Of a DNA stretch of 54,538 nt, positions 9,901-18,653 are shown one piece after another. Source of the DNA: Anaerolineales bacterium. GTDB taxonomy: Bacteria; Chloroflexota; Anaerolineae; Anaerolineales; UBA4823. The notes under the pieces are model-generated. The model did no database searches. It worked only from the letters and a program-made list of their open reading frames with translations, and was not told where the DNA came from. The stretch covers positions 1 through 54,538 of the forward strand of contig JAGVAD010000013.1 of the NCBI GenBank assembly GCA_020060465.1, read 5' to 3'. The position numbers were made by a program, and so were the translations under genes. Numbering within the stretch: the first letter of the stretch is position 1; every line of letters starts with the position of its first letter.

Positions 9901-10358
9901 ACTTTGGCAACAGCGACCAGACCGCTTACCAATTCGTGGTTGTCTATGATCCGAACGGCGGCTTCGTTACCGGCGGCGGCTGGATCAACTCGCCAGCGGG
10001 CGCTTACACGGCTGACCCGAATTTAACCGGAAAAGCCAGCTTCGGTTTCGTCGCCAGGTACAAGAAAGGTGCTCAGCTTCCCGATGGCAACACACAATTC
10101 AACTTCTCAGCCGGCGATTTGAACTTCCATAGCACAAGTTACGAATGGTTGGTGGTCACTGGCAAGAAGGCTCAATTCAAGGGCATCGGCGCCATCAATG
10201 GTCAGGGTGTGTATCAATTCATGATCACCGCTGTGGATGGCAGCCCAGACACTTTCCGCATCCAGATCTGGTACGTGGATGAGTTCGGCGAACATATCAT
10301 TTATGATAATGGCGCAGACCAGCCTTTAGGCGGGGGCAGCGTCACGGTTCATAAATAG
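6912..10358 (+). CDS. ExeM/NucH-like secreted multidomain nuclease (LTD, Big_5, EEP, PKD)
   Basis: 1148 aa, starting at a GTG with aaggagg 5 bp upstream. A signal peptide with a hydrophobic core ends in ASAVFA. The domains in order are: a lamin-tail domain (about 30-195, LFFSEYIEGTSNNKALEIYN); a bacterial Ig-like Big_5 domain (about 210-310, DGATNIPINTSLTVTFSEPV); an OB-like nuclease-associated domain (about 315-560); the EEP nuclease (about 600-920, IGVIEIENDGY, NHLKSKGSACD, LGDLNSYAKEDP, RISDHDPVLVDL); a PKD-type domain (VVWDWGDGV); and a C-terminal post-processing-like domain (GGFVTGGGWINSP). This matches extracellular ExeM/NucH endonucleases that degrade external DNA. The metal-binding and catalytic residues are all present. 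A strong terminator follows, so it is probably monocistronic. Confidence 0.92.
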   Translation: MKVSKMSTRVLSVLITLALCLSWLPASAVFAATPTELFFSEYIEGTSNNKALEIYNGTGAAINLTAGGYNVQMYFNGSASPGLTINLTGTVADGDVFVLAHSSASPSILAQADQTNGAGWYNGDDAVVLRKGTTVIDVIGQIGFDPGTEWGSGLISTADNTLRRKDTICAGDPNGSDVFDPSLEWEGFATDTFGGLGAHYVNCVGEDAAPEVTDTYPADGATNIPINTSLTVTFSEPVSVTDPWFTLSCATSGAHTATVSGGPTVFSIDPLTDFIGGESCTLTIIAANVSDQDANDPPDNMVLDFMVGFSTLDVCSLTYTPIYSIQGSGATAAITGAVTTQGVVVGDYEGPSPTLRGFFLQDLSGDGDPATSDGIFVFNGNNDSVNLGDVVRVTGTAGEFQGQTQVSASSIVNCGSGTVTPVDVMMPFSAVDEPERYEGMLVRLPQTLYVTEHFQLGRFGQVVVSSGGRLPQPTNVTAPGAPALALQAANNLNRIIIDDALNNQNPDPILFGRNGMPLSASNTLRGGDTATGIVGVMTYTWSGNVASGNAYRVRPIHALNGYVNFEAANPRPSSAPPRTGALRVAGMNLLNFFNTFDGASSNPPYACTLGVGGALTDCRGADDPSEFDRQWPKTVAAILGTQADVIGVIEIENDGYGADSAIQFLVDKLNEASAPGTYAFIDVDAVTGQLNALGTDAIKVGLIYKPAAVTPIGQTAVLNSVEFVNGGDSAPRNRPALAQAFETPTGGRFVVSVNHLKSKGSACDAPDAGDGQGNCNIVRTHAANLLAAWLASDPTGVGDPDALILGDLNSYAKEDPITAIESAGFTNLIEAFQGSDAYSYVFNGQWGYLDHALGTGSLVSQVTGVADWHINSDEPSVLDYNVNFKSAGQLISLYAPDEFRISDHDPVLVDLNLANYPPELGDITVTPNVVAVGAPVDASAPFTDPDMLDTHSVVWDWGDGVTSAGDISESSGSGVASGSHIYTTPGIYTVQATLQDNFGNSDQTAYQFVVVYDPNGGFVTGGGWINSPAGAYTADPNLTGKASFGFVARYKKGAQLPDGNTQFNFSAGDLNFHSTSYEWLVVTGKKAQFKGIGAINGQGVYQFMITAVDGSPDTFRIQIWYVDEFGEHIIYDNGADQPLGGGSVTVHK

Positions 10359-10378
10359 TTCGCCTGTATTTCAGGTAG

Positions 10379-10413
10379 AGATAGGTGGGGTGAAACACCC
10401 CGCCTATCTTTTT
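10379..10413 (+). terminator. Rho-independent terminator after the ExeM-like nuclease
   Basis: Stem gataggtggggtg / caccccgcctatc around an aaa loop, followed by TTTTT. It ends the nuclease transcript 45 bp before the formate dehydrogenase operon starts. Confidence 0.85.
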
Positions 10414-10457
10414 CATTGCATAACCTCGAAAAGCCAAGTATACTATTGGGAGATACT

Positions 10458-12212
10458 ATGTCCGATTACATTGGCTCTGACTTTGACCCCGTCCCGCTGC
10501 AAGGCATTCTCGCCCAACTCGCCCCGCAGGGGCGCGCTGCGTTGTTGCCGGCGCTGCAAGCGGCGCAGGCGCTTTACGGCTACCTGCCCGAACCGGCGAC
10601 GGTTGAGATTGGGCGCGCTTTGAAGGTCCCATTGGCGGATATTCACGGAGTGATCGAATTCTATAGCCTGCTTTACGCCCAACCCAAAGGGAAGACCGTT
10701 TTGCACGTATGCACGGATCCCGCTTGCGCGCTGCGGGGCGGCGAGCAAGTGTTGGCGGCGATTTGCCAGCGGCTGGGGGTGCAGCCCGGCGAGACGACGC
10801 CTGACCGAGAGTACACGGTCGAACGTGCGCCTTGTTTGGGACTTTGCGATCATGCTCCAGCAGTTTTGAGAGGTCAAGAGGCGATTGGCGCGGTTGATCT
10901 ACAGAGCGTTGGCGATGTTTTGCAAGGGCGCGGAAACCATCCGGTCACCGCTTGCTATGGAGAGACGAATGATCTGATCGCCGGGTGCGGCAAGGGCAGG
11001 GCGACTACCCTGACGGAATACGAGGCTCGGGGCGGTTACGCCGGGCTGCGTCGTGCGTTGTCCATGTCTCCGGCAGAGGTGATCGCCGAGGTGAAGGCTT
11101 CCGGTCTGGTTGGGCGCGGCGGCGCAGCTTTTCCCACCGGGGTCAAATGGGAAGGCGCGGCTCAGGCGCCAGGCCAGCCGAAATATGTGGTCTGCAACGC
11201 GGATGAGTCTGAACCAGGCACGTTCAAAGATCGTGTGCTGATGGAAGAGGACCCGCACCTTGTCCTGGAAGGTTTGCTCATCGCCGGTTACGCCATAGGC
11301 GCGGCGAAGGGCTATCTCTATGTGCGCGGCGAATATCCAGCAGCTTATCAGGCGTTGACGGTTGCTGTGGATGAAGCGCGCCGGGCAGGGTATATTGGCG
11401 AGGGCGTGGATATATTGGGTTCAGGATATTCGATTGAGATCGAATTGCGCCTGGGCGCCGGCGCTTACATCTGCGGCGAAGAAACTGCCCTGTTTGAATC
11501 AATCGAAGGCAAGCGCGGCTTTCCGCGTCTCAAACCGCCTTTTCCCACCACTCACGGATTATTTGGTAAACCGACGGTTATTAACAATGTAGAAACTTTG
11601 GCGAATATCCCGCGCATTGTCACTCAAGGCGCAGCAGTTTATCGCCAATTGGGCACGGAAAAATCGCCAGGCGTTAAATTGTTTTGCCTCTCCGGCGATG
11701 TCGTCCGGCCGGGCCTTTACGAAGTCCCCTTTGGCGTCAGCCTGCGCCATTTGCTGTTCGACCTGGCCGGCGGCGTGCGCCAGGGACGCAAACTTCAGGC
11801 GGTGTTGTTCGGCGGGGCAGCGGGGGCGTTTGCAACCCCAGACCAATTGGATGTAGAAATGTCGTTCGAAGGGTTGCGCGCTGCTGGTCTGCCGCTCGGC
11901 TCTGGCGTGGTCATGGCTTTGGATGAAACCCGTGATCTGCGCAGGATCCTGGCTGGCCTGGCGCATTTCTTTGCACACGAGTCGTGCGGAAAATGTTACC
12001 CATGTCAGATCGGCACGCAGCGCCAGTATGAGATCCTGCGCCGCGTGGCGGATGGTAAGGCTTTGCCTGGGGATGCAGAGCGCCTGGCGGATGTGGGCTG
12101 GACGATGGCCGACGCTTCCATCTGTGGGCTGGGTCAGACGGCTGCTTCCGCCACGCTGAGCGCGTTGAAACTGTGGCCAGAAATATTTGAGGGCAAAAAT
12201 GAGAAGCTATAG
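10458..12212 (+). CDS. NuoE-NuoF fusion: NAD-dependent formate dehydrogenase diaphorase subunit
   Basis: 584 aa from the ATG at 10458, which has gggaga 5 bp upstream. The N-terminal 150 residues are a NuoE-type thioredoxin-like [2Fe-2S] domain with four Cys ([10 protein letters not shown] and [10 protein letters not shown]). The remainder is NuoF-like: [14 protein letters not shown] (NADH site), [13 protein letters not shown] (FMN site), [13 protein letters not shown], and [13 protein letters not shown] for a [4Fe-4S] cluster. Such fused subunits pass electrons between NAD(H) and the Fe-S chain of soluble formate dehydrogenases or bidirectional hydrogenases. The molybdopterin subunit two genes downstream points to formate. 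The ferredoxin-like subunit gene begins 63 bp later. Cytosolic; no membrane segments are seen. Confidence 0.93.
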   Translation: MSDYIGSDFDPVPLQGILAQLAPQGRAALLPALQAAQALYGYLPEPATVEIGRALKVPLADIHGVIEFYSLLYAQPKGKTVLHVCTDPACALRGGEQVLAAICQRLGVQPGETTPDREYTVERAPCLGLCDHAPAVLRGQEAIGAVDLQSVGDVLQGRGNHPVTACYGETNDLIAGCGKGRATTLTEYEARGGYAGLRRALSMSPAEVIAEVKASGLVGRGGAAFPTGVKWEGAAQAPGQPKYVVCNADESEPGTFKDRVLMEEDPHLVLEGLLIAGYAIGAAKGYLYVRGEYPAAYQALTVAVDEARRAGYIGEGVDILGSGYSIEIELRLGAGAYICGEETALFESIEGKRGFPRLKPPFPTTHGLFGKPTVINNVETLANIPRIVTQGAAVYRQLGTEKSPGVKLFCLSGDVVRPGLYEVPFGVSLRHLLFDLAGGVRQGRKLQAVLFGGAAGAFATPDQLDVEMSFEGLRAAGLPLGSGVVMALDETRDLRRILAGLAHFFAHESCGKCYPCQIGTQRQYEILRRVADGKALPGDAERLADVGWTMADASICGLGQTAASATLSALKLWPEIFEGKNEKL

Positions 12213-12275
12213 GATCAGAATTATGACGGATGGGTGGGTTCCGTGCGTGCCTTGTGTTGATCTGAGGAGCTGGGG

Positions 12276-13013
12276 ATGAGCGATGTTACCTTGACAATTG
12301 ATGGGCAGTTGGTAAGTGTGCCAGCCGGGACGACGATTTTACAGGCGGCGCAATCCATTGGCGTCGAAATTCCCGCCATTTGCTATCACGAGGCATGCAC
12401 GCCAAATGCCTTGTGCCGTAACTGCGTGGTGGAAGTGGAAGGGGCGCGCGTGTTGGTCGCTTCCTGCGTGGCGCAGGTCGCTGCCAATATGGTGGTGTAC
12501 ACCCGTTCGCCGCGCGTCGAGCGCAGCCGCCGCACGATCCTGGAAATGCTGGCTTCAGCGGTAGACCTCTCCGAAGCGCCAGAGATCCAGCGCATGATGC
12601 GGGATTATGCCGCCGACGCGCAGCGTTTCCCCGAAGCGGAACGGCGCGACGTCCCCTTGATAGACGACAATCCCATGTATGTGCGCGATTACGGCAAGTG
12701 CATCTTGTGCTGGCGTTGCGTCCAGGTGTGCGCCGATGACGCGCAATATACCTTTGCGATTAACTTTTCCGGCCGCGGTTATGAGACTAGCATTGGCACG
12801 TTTTTCGATAAACCCATGCCAGCCACAACCTGTGTGTTTTGTGGACAGTGCGTCGGCGTTTGCCCGACAGGCGCGTTGAAACCGAAGAGCGAATGGCTGT
12901 TGGAGCAAGGCTTGAACATAGAACAAGTCTTTGCAGCCACGCGGCAGGAACGTAAGCGGCGACGAGAGCCGACGCAGATGAGCGGCGAAGAAAAAGGAGG
13001 CGGCCATGATTGA
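12276..13013 (+). CDS. Formate dehydrogenase Fe-S subunit (NuoG/HoxU-like, 2Fe-2S plus two 4Fe-4S)
   Basis: 245 aa. An N-terminal plant-type [2Fe-2S] ferredoxin domain ([17 protein letters not shown]) is followed by a NuoG-like His-Cys region and two [4Fe-4S] motifs ([11 protein letters not shown] and [16 protein letters not shown]). It has the arrangement of the N-terminal part of NuoG/HoxU or of long FdhA proteins, here encoded as a separate polypeptide. It would wire the molybdopterin subunit to the NuoEF diaphorase. A tgaggagc ribosome site lies just upstream. The gene overlaps the catalytic subunit by 8 bp, indicating a tightly coupled operon. Confidence 0.9.
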   Translation: MSDVTLTIDGQLVSVPAGTTILQAAQSIGVEIPAICYHEACTPNALCRNCVVEVEGARVLVASCVAQVAANMVVYTRSPRVERSRRTILEMLASAVDLSEAPEIQRMMRDYAADAQRFPEAERRDVPLIDDNPMYVRDYGKCILCWRCVQVCADDAQYTFAINFSGRGYETSIGTFFDKPMPATTCVFCGQCVGVCPTGALKPKSEWLLEQGLNIEQVFAATRQERKRRREPTQMSGEEKGGGHD

Positions 13014-15168
13014 AGCGGATCGAATTGTAGCTACAGTTTGCCCATACTGCGGCGTGGGTTGTAACCTGCAATTACATCTGAAGAATGATTACATCTACAA
13101 AGTCACCGCGCCCTTCGATAGCGTGGTGAATCACGGCAATTTGTGCGTCAAAGGGCGCTTTGGCTATGATTTTATTTATCACCCGCGCCGCGTGACCATA
13201 CCGCTGATCCGCAAGACGCCCCAACAACCCGGCAGCCGCACGCAGGCGTTCGACCTGGATGAGTGGCGGGTTGTTTCCTGGGATGAGGCGTTGGATTACA
13301 CCGCCGATCGGCTGGTGGAAATTTATCGCCGCGATGGAGCGCACGCCATGGCGGCTTACCTGTGCGCCAAGGCTACCAATGAGGACAATTACCTGCTGCA
13401 AAAGCTATTCCGCGCCTTGTTTCGCACCAACAACGTGGATCACTGCACCCGCCTGTGCCACGCGGGTTCGGTAGTCGCCCTGCAACAGGCGATCGGCTCC
13501 TCGGCGATGAGCAACACCGCCGCTGAAGTAATCCAGAACGATGTGTTTATCGTCACCGGTTCCAACACCACTGAGAACCACCCCATCATTGCGCTGCAAA
13601 TGAAAGCCGCGGTGGAGAGATATGGCGCTAAGATGATCGTGGTGGATCCGCGTCGCCTGGAGCTGGTGGATTTCGCCGAGCTGTGGCTGCCGCTCAAGCC
13701 GGGCACCAACGTGCCGCTGTTTACCGCCATGGCGCACGTGATCATTGAAGAAGGTCTGGTGAACGAAAAATTCGTCGCCGAGCGCACCGAAGGCTACGCC
13801 GAGTTTGTCCGTTCGGTGGAAGAATTCACCCCCGAATATGCTGAGGCGATCTGTGGCGTGGATCGCGAGTTGATCCGCCGGGCAGCCAGGCTGTACGCTA
13901 CAGCGGAGCGCGGCGCCATCTATTGGGGTATGGGCATTTCGCAGCTTTCGCACGGCACCGCCAGCGCGCTGTCGTTGATCCACCTGGCCTTTTTGACCGG
14001 TCATATTGGTCGGGAAGGCACAGGCCTCAACCCGCTGCGCGGCCAGAACAACGTGCAGGGTGCATCGGATATGGGCGCCATGCCTTTTCATTACCCCGGC
14101 TATATGCGCGTGGATAACCCTGAGAACGCCGCCAAATGGGAGCGCGCCTGGAATGTGGAGCCGGGCGGATTGAGCCGCGAACTTGGACTGACCACTACCG
14201 AGATCCTTTCGCATGCCCACCCCGGCGGAGTGCGCGCCCTGTATATCATGGGTGAGAACCCGATGATGAGCGAGCCGAATTTGAATTTGACCCGCCAGCA
14301 CATGCAGCAATTGGAGTTCATCGCCGCGCAAGATTTGTTTATCAACGAGTCGGGGGCGTTTGCGGATGTATTTCTGCCGGCCGTCTCTTGGGCGGAGAAG
14401 GACGGCACCTTCACGAACACCGACCGCCGTGTGCAGCGCGTGCGTCAGGCGTTGCCGCCGCGCGGCCAGGCGCGCCCCGATTGGCAGATCATCTGCGACC
14501 TGGCGCAGCGCATCGAGGCGCGCCTGGGGCGTCCGCAAAGCGCTGGCTGGCGATACGCTCACCCCAGCGAGATTTTGGCAGAGGTGGGGCGCGTCTCGCC
14601 GGAATACGCCGGCGTCGCTTATGATCGCCTGGATGAACAGGGTTTGCAGACCCCGGTATGGGATGCGCAGCACCCCGGCACACCTTACTTGTTCGGCGAC
14701 CGCTTTCCGCGCGGCAAGGGCAAATTTCACCCCTTAGAATTTGTGCCAGTGGTGGAAATGCCGGATGATGAATATCCCTTCATCCTGACCACCGGACGCG
14801 TGCTGGAGCACTGGCACGGCGGCACACTGACCCGTCATTCGCATCTGGACGATCTGTTTCCCGAGGCGCGAGCGCAGATCAACCCGGTGGATGCTGAGAT
14901 GTTGGGCATTCAGGACGGTATGGCGGTGCGGGTTGCCTCGCGGCGCGGCCAGGTGATCTTGCGCGCTTCGGTGAGCGAGAAAACCAGCGCTGGGTTGGTG
15001 TTCATCCCCTTCCATTTTGCCGAAGCCGCCGCCAACCTGTTGACCATTGATGCCCTTGACCCACAAGCCAAGATCCCCGAATACAAAGCCTGCGCGGTGC
15101 AGGTCTTTCCGGCGCGCGAGGATGAGTTGGAGAGGCCAGAAGCGCGGATGGAGCGGGGGAGGTATTAA
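13006..15168 (+). CDS. fdhA: Formate dehydrogenase catalytic (molybdopterin) subunit, Cys type
   Basis: 720 aa. It starts with the [4Fe-4S] motif [10 protein letters not shown]...NLCVKGRFG. The active-site loop reads [12 protein letters not shown], so the metal-ligand position is Cys (TGC), not selenocysteine. [11 protein letters not shown] and [10 protein letters not shown] follow, then the bis-MGD-binding molybdopterin oxidoreductase domain and a C-terminal MopB-type beta-barrel ([18 protein letters not shown]). Together with the two upstream genes it forms a soluble NAD-dependent formate dehydrogenase. This can run as formate oxidation or, in reducing niches, as CO2 reduction. The direction cannot be read from sequence. 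The stop overlaps the start of the next gene (TAATG). Confidence 0.93.
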   Translation: MIEADRIVATVCPYCGVGCNLQLHLKNDYIYKVTAPFDSVVNHGNLCVKGRFGYDFIYHPRRVTIPLIRKTPQQPGSRTQAFDLDEWRVVSWDEALDYTADRLVEIYRRDGAHAMAAYLCAKATNEDNYLLQKLFRALFRTNNVDHCTRLCHAGSVVALQQAIGSSAMSNTAAEVIQNDVFIVTGSNTTENHPIIALQMKAAVERYGAKMIVVDPRRLELVDFAELWLPLKPGTNVPLFTAMAHVIIEEGLVNEKFVAERTEGYAEFVRSVEEFTPEYAEAICGVDRELIRRAARLYATAERGAIYWGMGISQLSHGTASALSLIHLAFLTGHIGREGTGLNPLRGQNNVQGASDMGAMPFHYPGYMRVDNPENAAKWERAWNVEPGGLSRELGLTTTEILSHAHPGGVRALYIMGENPMMSEPNLNLTRQHMQQLEFIAAQDLFINESGAFADVFLPAVSWAEKDGTFTNTDRRVQRVRQALPPRGQARPDWQIICDLAQRIEARLGRPQSAGWRYAHPSEILAEVGRVSPEYAGVAYDRLDEQGLQTPVWDAQHPGTPYLFGDRFPRGKGKFHPLEFVPVVEMPDDEYPFILTTGRVLEHWHGGTLTRHSHLDDLFPEARAQINPVDAEMLGIQDGMAVRVASRRGQVILRASVSEKTSAGLVFIPFHFAEAAANLLTIDALDPQAKIPEYKACAVQVFPAREDELERPEARMERGRY

Positions 15169-15653
15169 TGCAACTGTCCATCATTGAAACCCCTGTAACA
15201 CGTGACCTGCAGTCGCGCGGCATTCCATTTTGGGTGTTCACACACCCGGGTCCAATCCATTCGTTGGAACAAGCTGCGCAGGAGCGCAATCAACGCCCCG
15301 AACAAATCGTGCGCAGCATTGTCTTTCGCCTTGCAGCGGGTGAGTTCATTATGGTGTTGGTCGCCGGACCAGCTCAGATCTCCTGGCCGACGTTGCGTCA
15401 ATATCTGGGGGTTTCGCGCGTAACAATGGCGAGCCAAGAGGAGGTGCTTGCCTGCACCGGTTATCAGACCGGCGCCGTCTCGCCATTTGGTCTGCCGGCG
15501 CCCATGCGCATTCTGATAGACGAAAAGGTGTTTCAGCCGGATGAAATCTCGATCGGATCCGGCGTGAGAAACACCACCATAATCTTGCGCAGCCAGGATC
15601 TGCGTCGGGCGCTGCCGGAAGCCGAGGTAGGCTGCTTCGTGGAGTGCAATTGA
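15168..15653 (+). CDS. YbaK/ProX-like aminoacyl-tRNA deacylase domain protein
   Basis: 161 aa. The fold signature is that of the YbaK/EbsC/prolyl-tRNA editing family: an N-terminal region with [14 protein letters not shown], central [27 protein letters not shown] and C-terminal [24 protein letters not shown] with the GxxSPFG motif. Family members hydrolyse mischarged tRNAs. The YbaK Lys seems to be replaced (VRSIVF rather than VKTLVF), so activity is uncertain. It starts on the A of the fdhA stop codon and so is co-translated with the formate dehydrogenase. A functional link to formate metabolism is not obvious and may be only co-transcription. Confidence 0.82.
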   Translation: MQLSIIETPVTRDLQSRGIPFWVFTHPGPIHSLEQAAQERNQRPEQIVRSIVFRLAAGEFIMVLVAGPAQISWPTLRQYLGVSRVTMASQEEVLACTGYQTGAVSPFGLPAPMRILIDEKVFQPDEISIGSGVRNTTIILRSQDLRRALPEAEVGCFVECN

Positions 15654-16016
15654 TATGAAAGACGGCGCGGTTCCGGGGGCAGGGGGTTGCGCCGCGGCGG
15701 GGACGGCATCCGCCGCGATATTCGGGCGCTGGTAGATGTGCAGGCGACGCTGCTCAGCGAGCGGAGGCGTTTTCCGCCCTATGGATTGGCTGGCGGCGAA
15801 CCCGGCGCGCGGGGCGAGAACCTGCTGATTCGGGATGGACAAGAGATGAGATTGCCCGGCAAAGGTAGCTTTGAGATGCGCGCCGGGGATGTTCTCAGCA
15901 TTCGAACGCCCGGCGGCGGGGCTATGGCGCGCCACCCGACAAATAGCGATGCGATTCTCGCCCGAGAAATGGATATAAGCCCAGGAAACGCCGATCAGGT
16001 GGCTGGGTTGGGCTGA
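15654..16016 (+). pseudogene. 3' remnant of a hydantoinase B / 5-oxoprolinase (HyuB) gene
   Basis: The frame encodes GSGG, then RRGGDGIRRDIRAL, LSERRRFPPYGLAGGEPGA, NLLIRDGQEMRLPGK and AGDVLSIRTPGGGAM. This closely matches the C-terminal end of N-methylhydantoinase B family proteins, which are usually above 500 aa. Only about 120 codons remain; the frame is closed by a stop at 15651, and the upstream part is replaced by the YbaK gene. It also overlaps the 3' end of the opposing methyltransferase gene. I read it as a decayed gene end left by a deletion or rearrangement. Confidence 0.75.
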
Positions 16017-16807
16017 TCGTCTTCTAGCATGGCATACAGCATCACGCCTGCGGCTACTGCCAGGTTCAGCGAGGTGGCGCGCCCGCGCATGGGCAGTCGG
16101 ACCAATTGTTCGCAGATCGCGGCTTGCTCGACGGATAACCCCTGACGCTCGCTGCCCAACAGCAAAATACAAGGGCGCGGGTAGCCAGCCACCTGGCGAT
16201 AATCCACTGTTCCATGCGCGGATGTTCCATAGATGTGATAGCCATGGTCTGCAGCCCAGTCGGCGAACTGAGCAAAACTGGCGTGCGCAACAGGGTGCCA
16301 GAAGAGGGTTCCCATGCTGGCGCGCACCGCGCTGGGGTGATATATATCCGCGCTGCTTTCCAGCAAGATCATCCCGCTGGCGCCTACCGCGTCCACAGTG
16401 CGCAGAATTGTACCCAGGTTGCCGGGGTCTTGTGGAGAGACAAGCGCCACCCCCCACGGGAAATTCAACGGATTTAGATCGGACAATTCATACCGCTGCG
16501 CTTCTACCAGCGCCAGGATGCCCTGCGGGTTTTCTTTATCCGCCAGCGTTTCGAACACTTCGGCGGCCACTGCGTGGCATGGCGTCCCTTTGCGGGATTG
16601 TTCATCAATCAAGGCGCGGGCGAAGTCGCTACTCAGCAGCTCCGGCGCGTAAAAAATGGCGTTGATCTGCGCGCCGGCTTGCGCCGCTTCGCCAACAGGG
16701 CGGATGCCTTCCACCACAAATAAACCGCTCTCTTGCCGGGTCTTACGCTGGCGCAGAGAGCGGGCGAGCTTGATTTTGGGGTTATTACGGCTGGAAATCA
16801 GCTCCAT
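15995..16807 (-). CDS. TrmH/SpoU-family RNA 2'-O-ribose methyltransferase
   Basis: About 270 aa from the start MELISSRNNPKIKLARSL. The N-terminal substrate-binding domain (FVVEGIRPVGEA) is followed by the SPOUT knot: ALVSPQDPGNLGTILRTVDAVGASGMIL (motif 1), ILLLGSERQGLS (motif 2) and RLPMRGRATSLNLAVAAGVMLY (motif 3). These are the standard TrmH-family motifs for SAM binding and dimerisation. It methylates a ribose in tRNA or 23S rRNA; the exact target cannot be assigned. The downstream ATG at 16807 is chosen because it opens at the conserved N-terminus and lies 8 bp after the histidine kinase stop, so the two genes form an operon. Confidence 0.9.
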   Translation of the reverse strand: MELISSRNNPKIKLARSLRQRKTRQESGLFVVEGIRPVGEAAQAGAQINAIFYAPELLSSDFARALIDEQSRKGTPCHAVAAEVFETLADKENPQGILALVEAQRYELSDLNPLNFPWGVALVSPQDPGNLGTILRTVDAVGASGMILLESSADIYHPSAVRASMGTLFWHPVAHASFAQFADWAADHGYHIYGTSAHGTVDYRQVAGYPRPCILLLGSERQGLSVEQAAICEQLVRLPMRGRATSLNLAVAAGVMLYAMLEDDQPNPAT

Positions 16808-16815
16808 GTATTCTA

Positions 16816-18498
16816 TTAAGGCGCATTTTTTCGCCGCGGCACCCATGCCAACACCGTGGTGCCTTGCCCCGGCGCGGAAGTGATTTCGACATCGCCGCCC
16901 ACCTTGCGGGCGCGCGCCTGCATGTTGGATAGGCCATGACCAAGCGTCGTGTTTGCTTTGCGCGCGTCGAAGCCGCGGCCATCGTCGGAAATCTCCAGCA
17001 GGACGCGGTCACGGGTTGTCCATAAATGCACTTCGGCGTGCTGGGCGCGAGCATGGCGGGCGATATTGGCCAGCGCTTCCTGGCAGATGTGGAACAGGGT
17101 GGTGGCGTTCTGCGCCGGGAAATCCACCAGCCCATCCTCCGGCGCCATCAAAAGGGCGCGTGTGGAGCAGTTGGCTTGAAACTCGTCCACCAGGCGCTGC
17201 AGACCTTGTTTGAGGTCTTCTCCGTGGAACTGACGTGGGCGCAAATCGAGGATATAAGAACGAATGTCGCGGATGGTGGCATTTAGGGCGTTGATCGACT
17301 CTTCGATCTTTTGCCGCACCAATTGGGGGTCTTCCTCAATCGCCATGCGGGCATAATCCAGCGACAGTCCGACGCCGTAAATAGACTGGATGATGCCATC
17401 GTGCAAGTCCATGCCGATGCGCTCCCGCTCTTCCAGCACAGCAATGCGGCGGGATTGGAGATTGAGGCGGGCGTTTTCAATAGTAATCCCGGCCCAGGTG
17501 CCGATGGCGGTGAGCAGGTTCAACTCACGCTCATCCAACTGTCGGTCGCGGCGCGTGGCAGCCGCCATCACACCCACCACCTTGTTGCCGGCGTTGAGCG
17601 GGATGCAGGCGATGCAACGAAAACCCGCCTCGATCACCGCCGGGCGCAGAAAGCGCATATCTTCGCGCAAATTGTTGCTCACCAGCGGCTTGCCGGTTGC
17701 AGCCACCATGCCAACGTAACCCTGACCAATGTGAAAACGATCCAAATGCGAGAAGGCTTCGTCGAAATCGCCGCGGTGCAGCGCCAGGCGTAGATCGTTT
17801 TCGTCGTCTTCGCGCAGGAAGATTTCCCCGGCTTCAACATCCAGATAATTCATCACCAGGTTAAGGGTCTTATCCAGGATTTCTTCAACGTTCAACGAGC
17901 TTGTCAATGCCGCAGCCACGTCGTTGAGCAGCTTCAGGTCTTCGTTGCGTTGGCAAAGTTCCTGGTCGCGGGCGATGAGCCGTTCGTAGAGCCGGGCGTT
18001 GGTGATTGCTACAGCCGCGTAGGCCGCCAGGGTTTCGATCACCCGTTCATCCTGGCCGGTAAATTCGTGGTAATCGAGCTTGTCGGTCAGATAGAGTTGT
18101 CCAAGCAGGCGGTCGCCGGAAAGGATGGGTACGCCCAGGAAGGAGTGCATTTGAGGGTGACCAGGCGGGAAGCCTACGCTGCGCGGATCTTCGCTGATCT
18201 CCGGCAGACGCACGGTCTTACGTTCTTTGCGCATGATGCCCAGCAGGCCGCGGCCGATCGGTGGATGGGCGATCTTGCGGATTTCCTCTTCGGTCATCCC
18301 GACCGGGATGAAATGTTCTAGCTCCCCGTCTTCATCCACCACACCCAGAGCAGCGTAACGAGCGCCCGCCTGTTCGCGCGCTAACTCTACGATGCGTTCA
18401 AGCACCGTCTCCAGCGATAAATCGCTCACCAACTCCAGGCTGGCGCGATGCAAAGCTGCGAGCCGGTCCTCCAATTGTTCCCGCGTTAATAACACCAT
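16816..18498 (-). CDS. GAF-GAF sensor histidine kinase (NarL/LiaS-type HisKA_3)
   Basis: 560 aa, soluble. A short N-terminal helix is followed by GAF domain 1 (about 25-170: ARYAALGVVDEDGELEHFIPVG, FLGVPILSGDRLLGQLYL). A coiled linker follows, then GAF domain 2 (about 200-345: FRCIACIPLNAGNKVVGVMAAA). The kinase core begins with the HisKA_3 dimerisation domain, phospho-acceptor His in ERERIGMDLHDGIIQSIYG, and ends with the HATPase (ALANIARHARAQHAEVHL, LEISDDGRGFD, GHGLSNMQARA). No Cys or His ligands are obvious, so the GAF ligand is unknown. The partner would normally be a LuxR/NarL response regulator, which is not in the window. ATG start with a gaggt ribosome site upstream. Confidence 0.92.
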   Translation of the reverse strand: MVLLTREQLEDRLAALHRASLELVSDLSLETVLERIVELAREQAGARYAALGVVDEDGELEHFIPVGMTEEEIRKIAHPPIGRGLLGIMRKERKTVRLPEISEDPRSVGFPPGHPQMHSFLGVPILSGDRLLGQLYLTDKLDYHEFTGQDERVIETLAAYAAVAITNARLYERLIARDQELCQRNEDLKLLNDVAAALTSSLNVEEILDKTLNLVMNYLDVEAGEIFLREDDENDLRLALHRGDFDEAFSHLDRFHIGQGYVGMVAATGKPLVSNNLREDMRFLRPAVIEAGFRCIACIPLNAGNKVVGVMAAATRRDRQLDERELNLLTAIGTWAGITIENARLNLQSRRIAVLEERERIGMDLHDGIIQSIYGVGLSLDYARMAIEEDPQLVRQKIEESINALNATIRDIRSYILDLRPRQFHGEDLKQGLQRLVDEFQANCSTRALLMAPEDGLVDFPAQNATTLFHICQEALANIARHARAQHAEVHLWTTRDRVLLEISDDGRGFDARKANTTLGHGLSNMQARARKVGGDVEITSAPGQGTTVLAWVPRRKNAP

Positions 18499-18653
18499 CT
18501 AACTACCTCACCGTGGTCATATTTTACCATTTTTGTGATAGTTTGATAGTTTTTGCCAGCCGCTAGCGCATATAAATGCTGGGGCGCGAGAATTGCATCA
18601 CCTATTCTACTGCGTCTCCATTGCTGTTGCCGATTGATCGGGAGAGAATCGCC

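Noticed and set aside
13420..13480. Selenocysteine codon in the formate dehydrogenase
   Set aside because: The active-site codon reads TGC (Cys) in [10 protein letters not shown]; no in-frame TGA.
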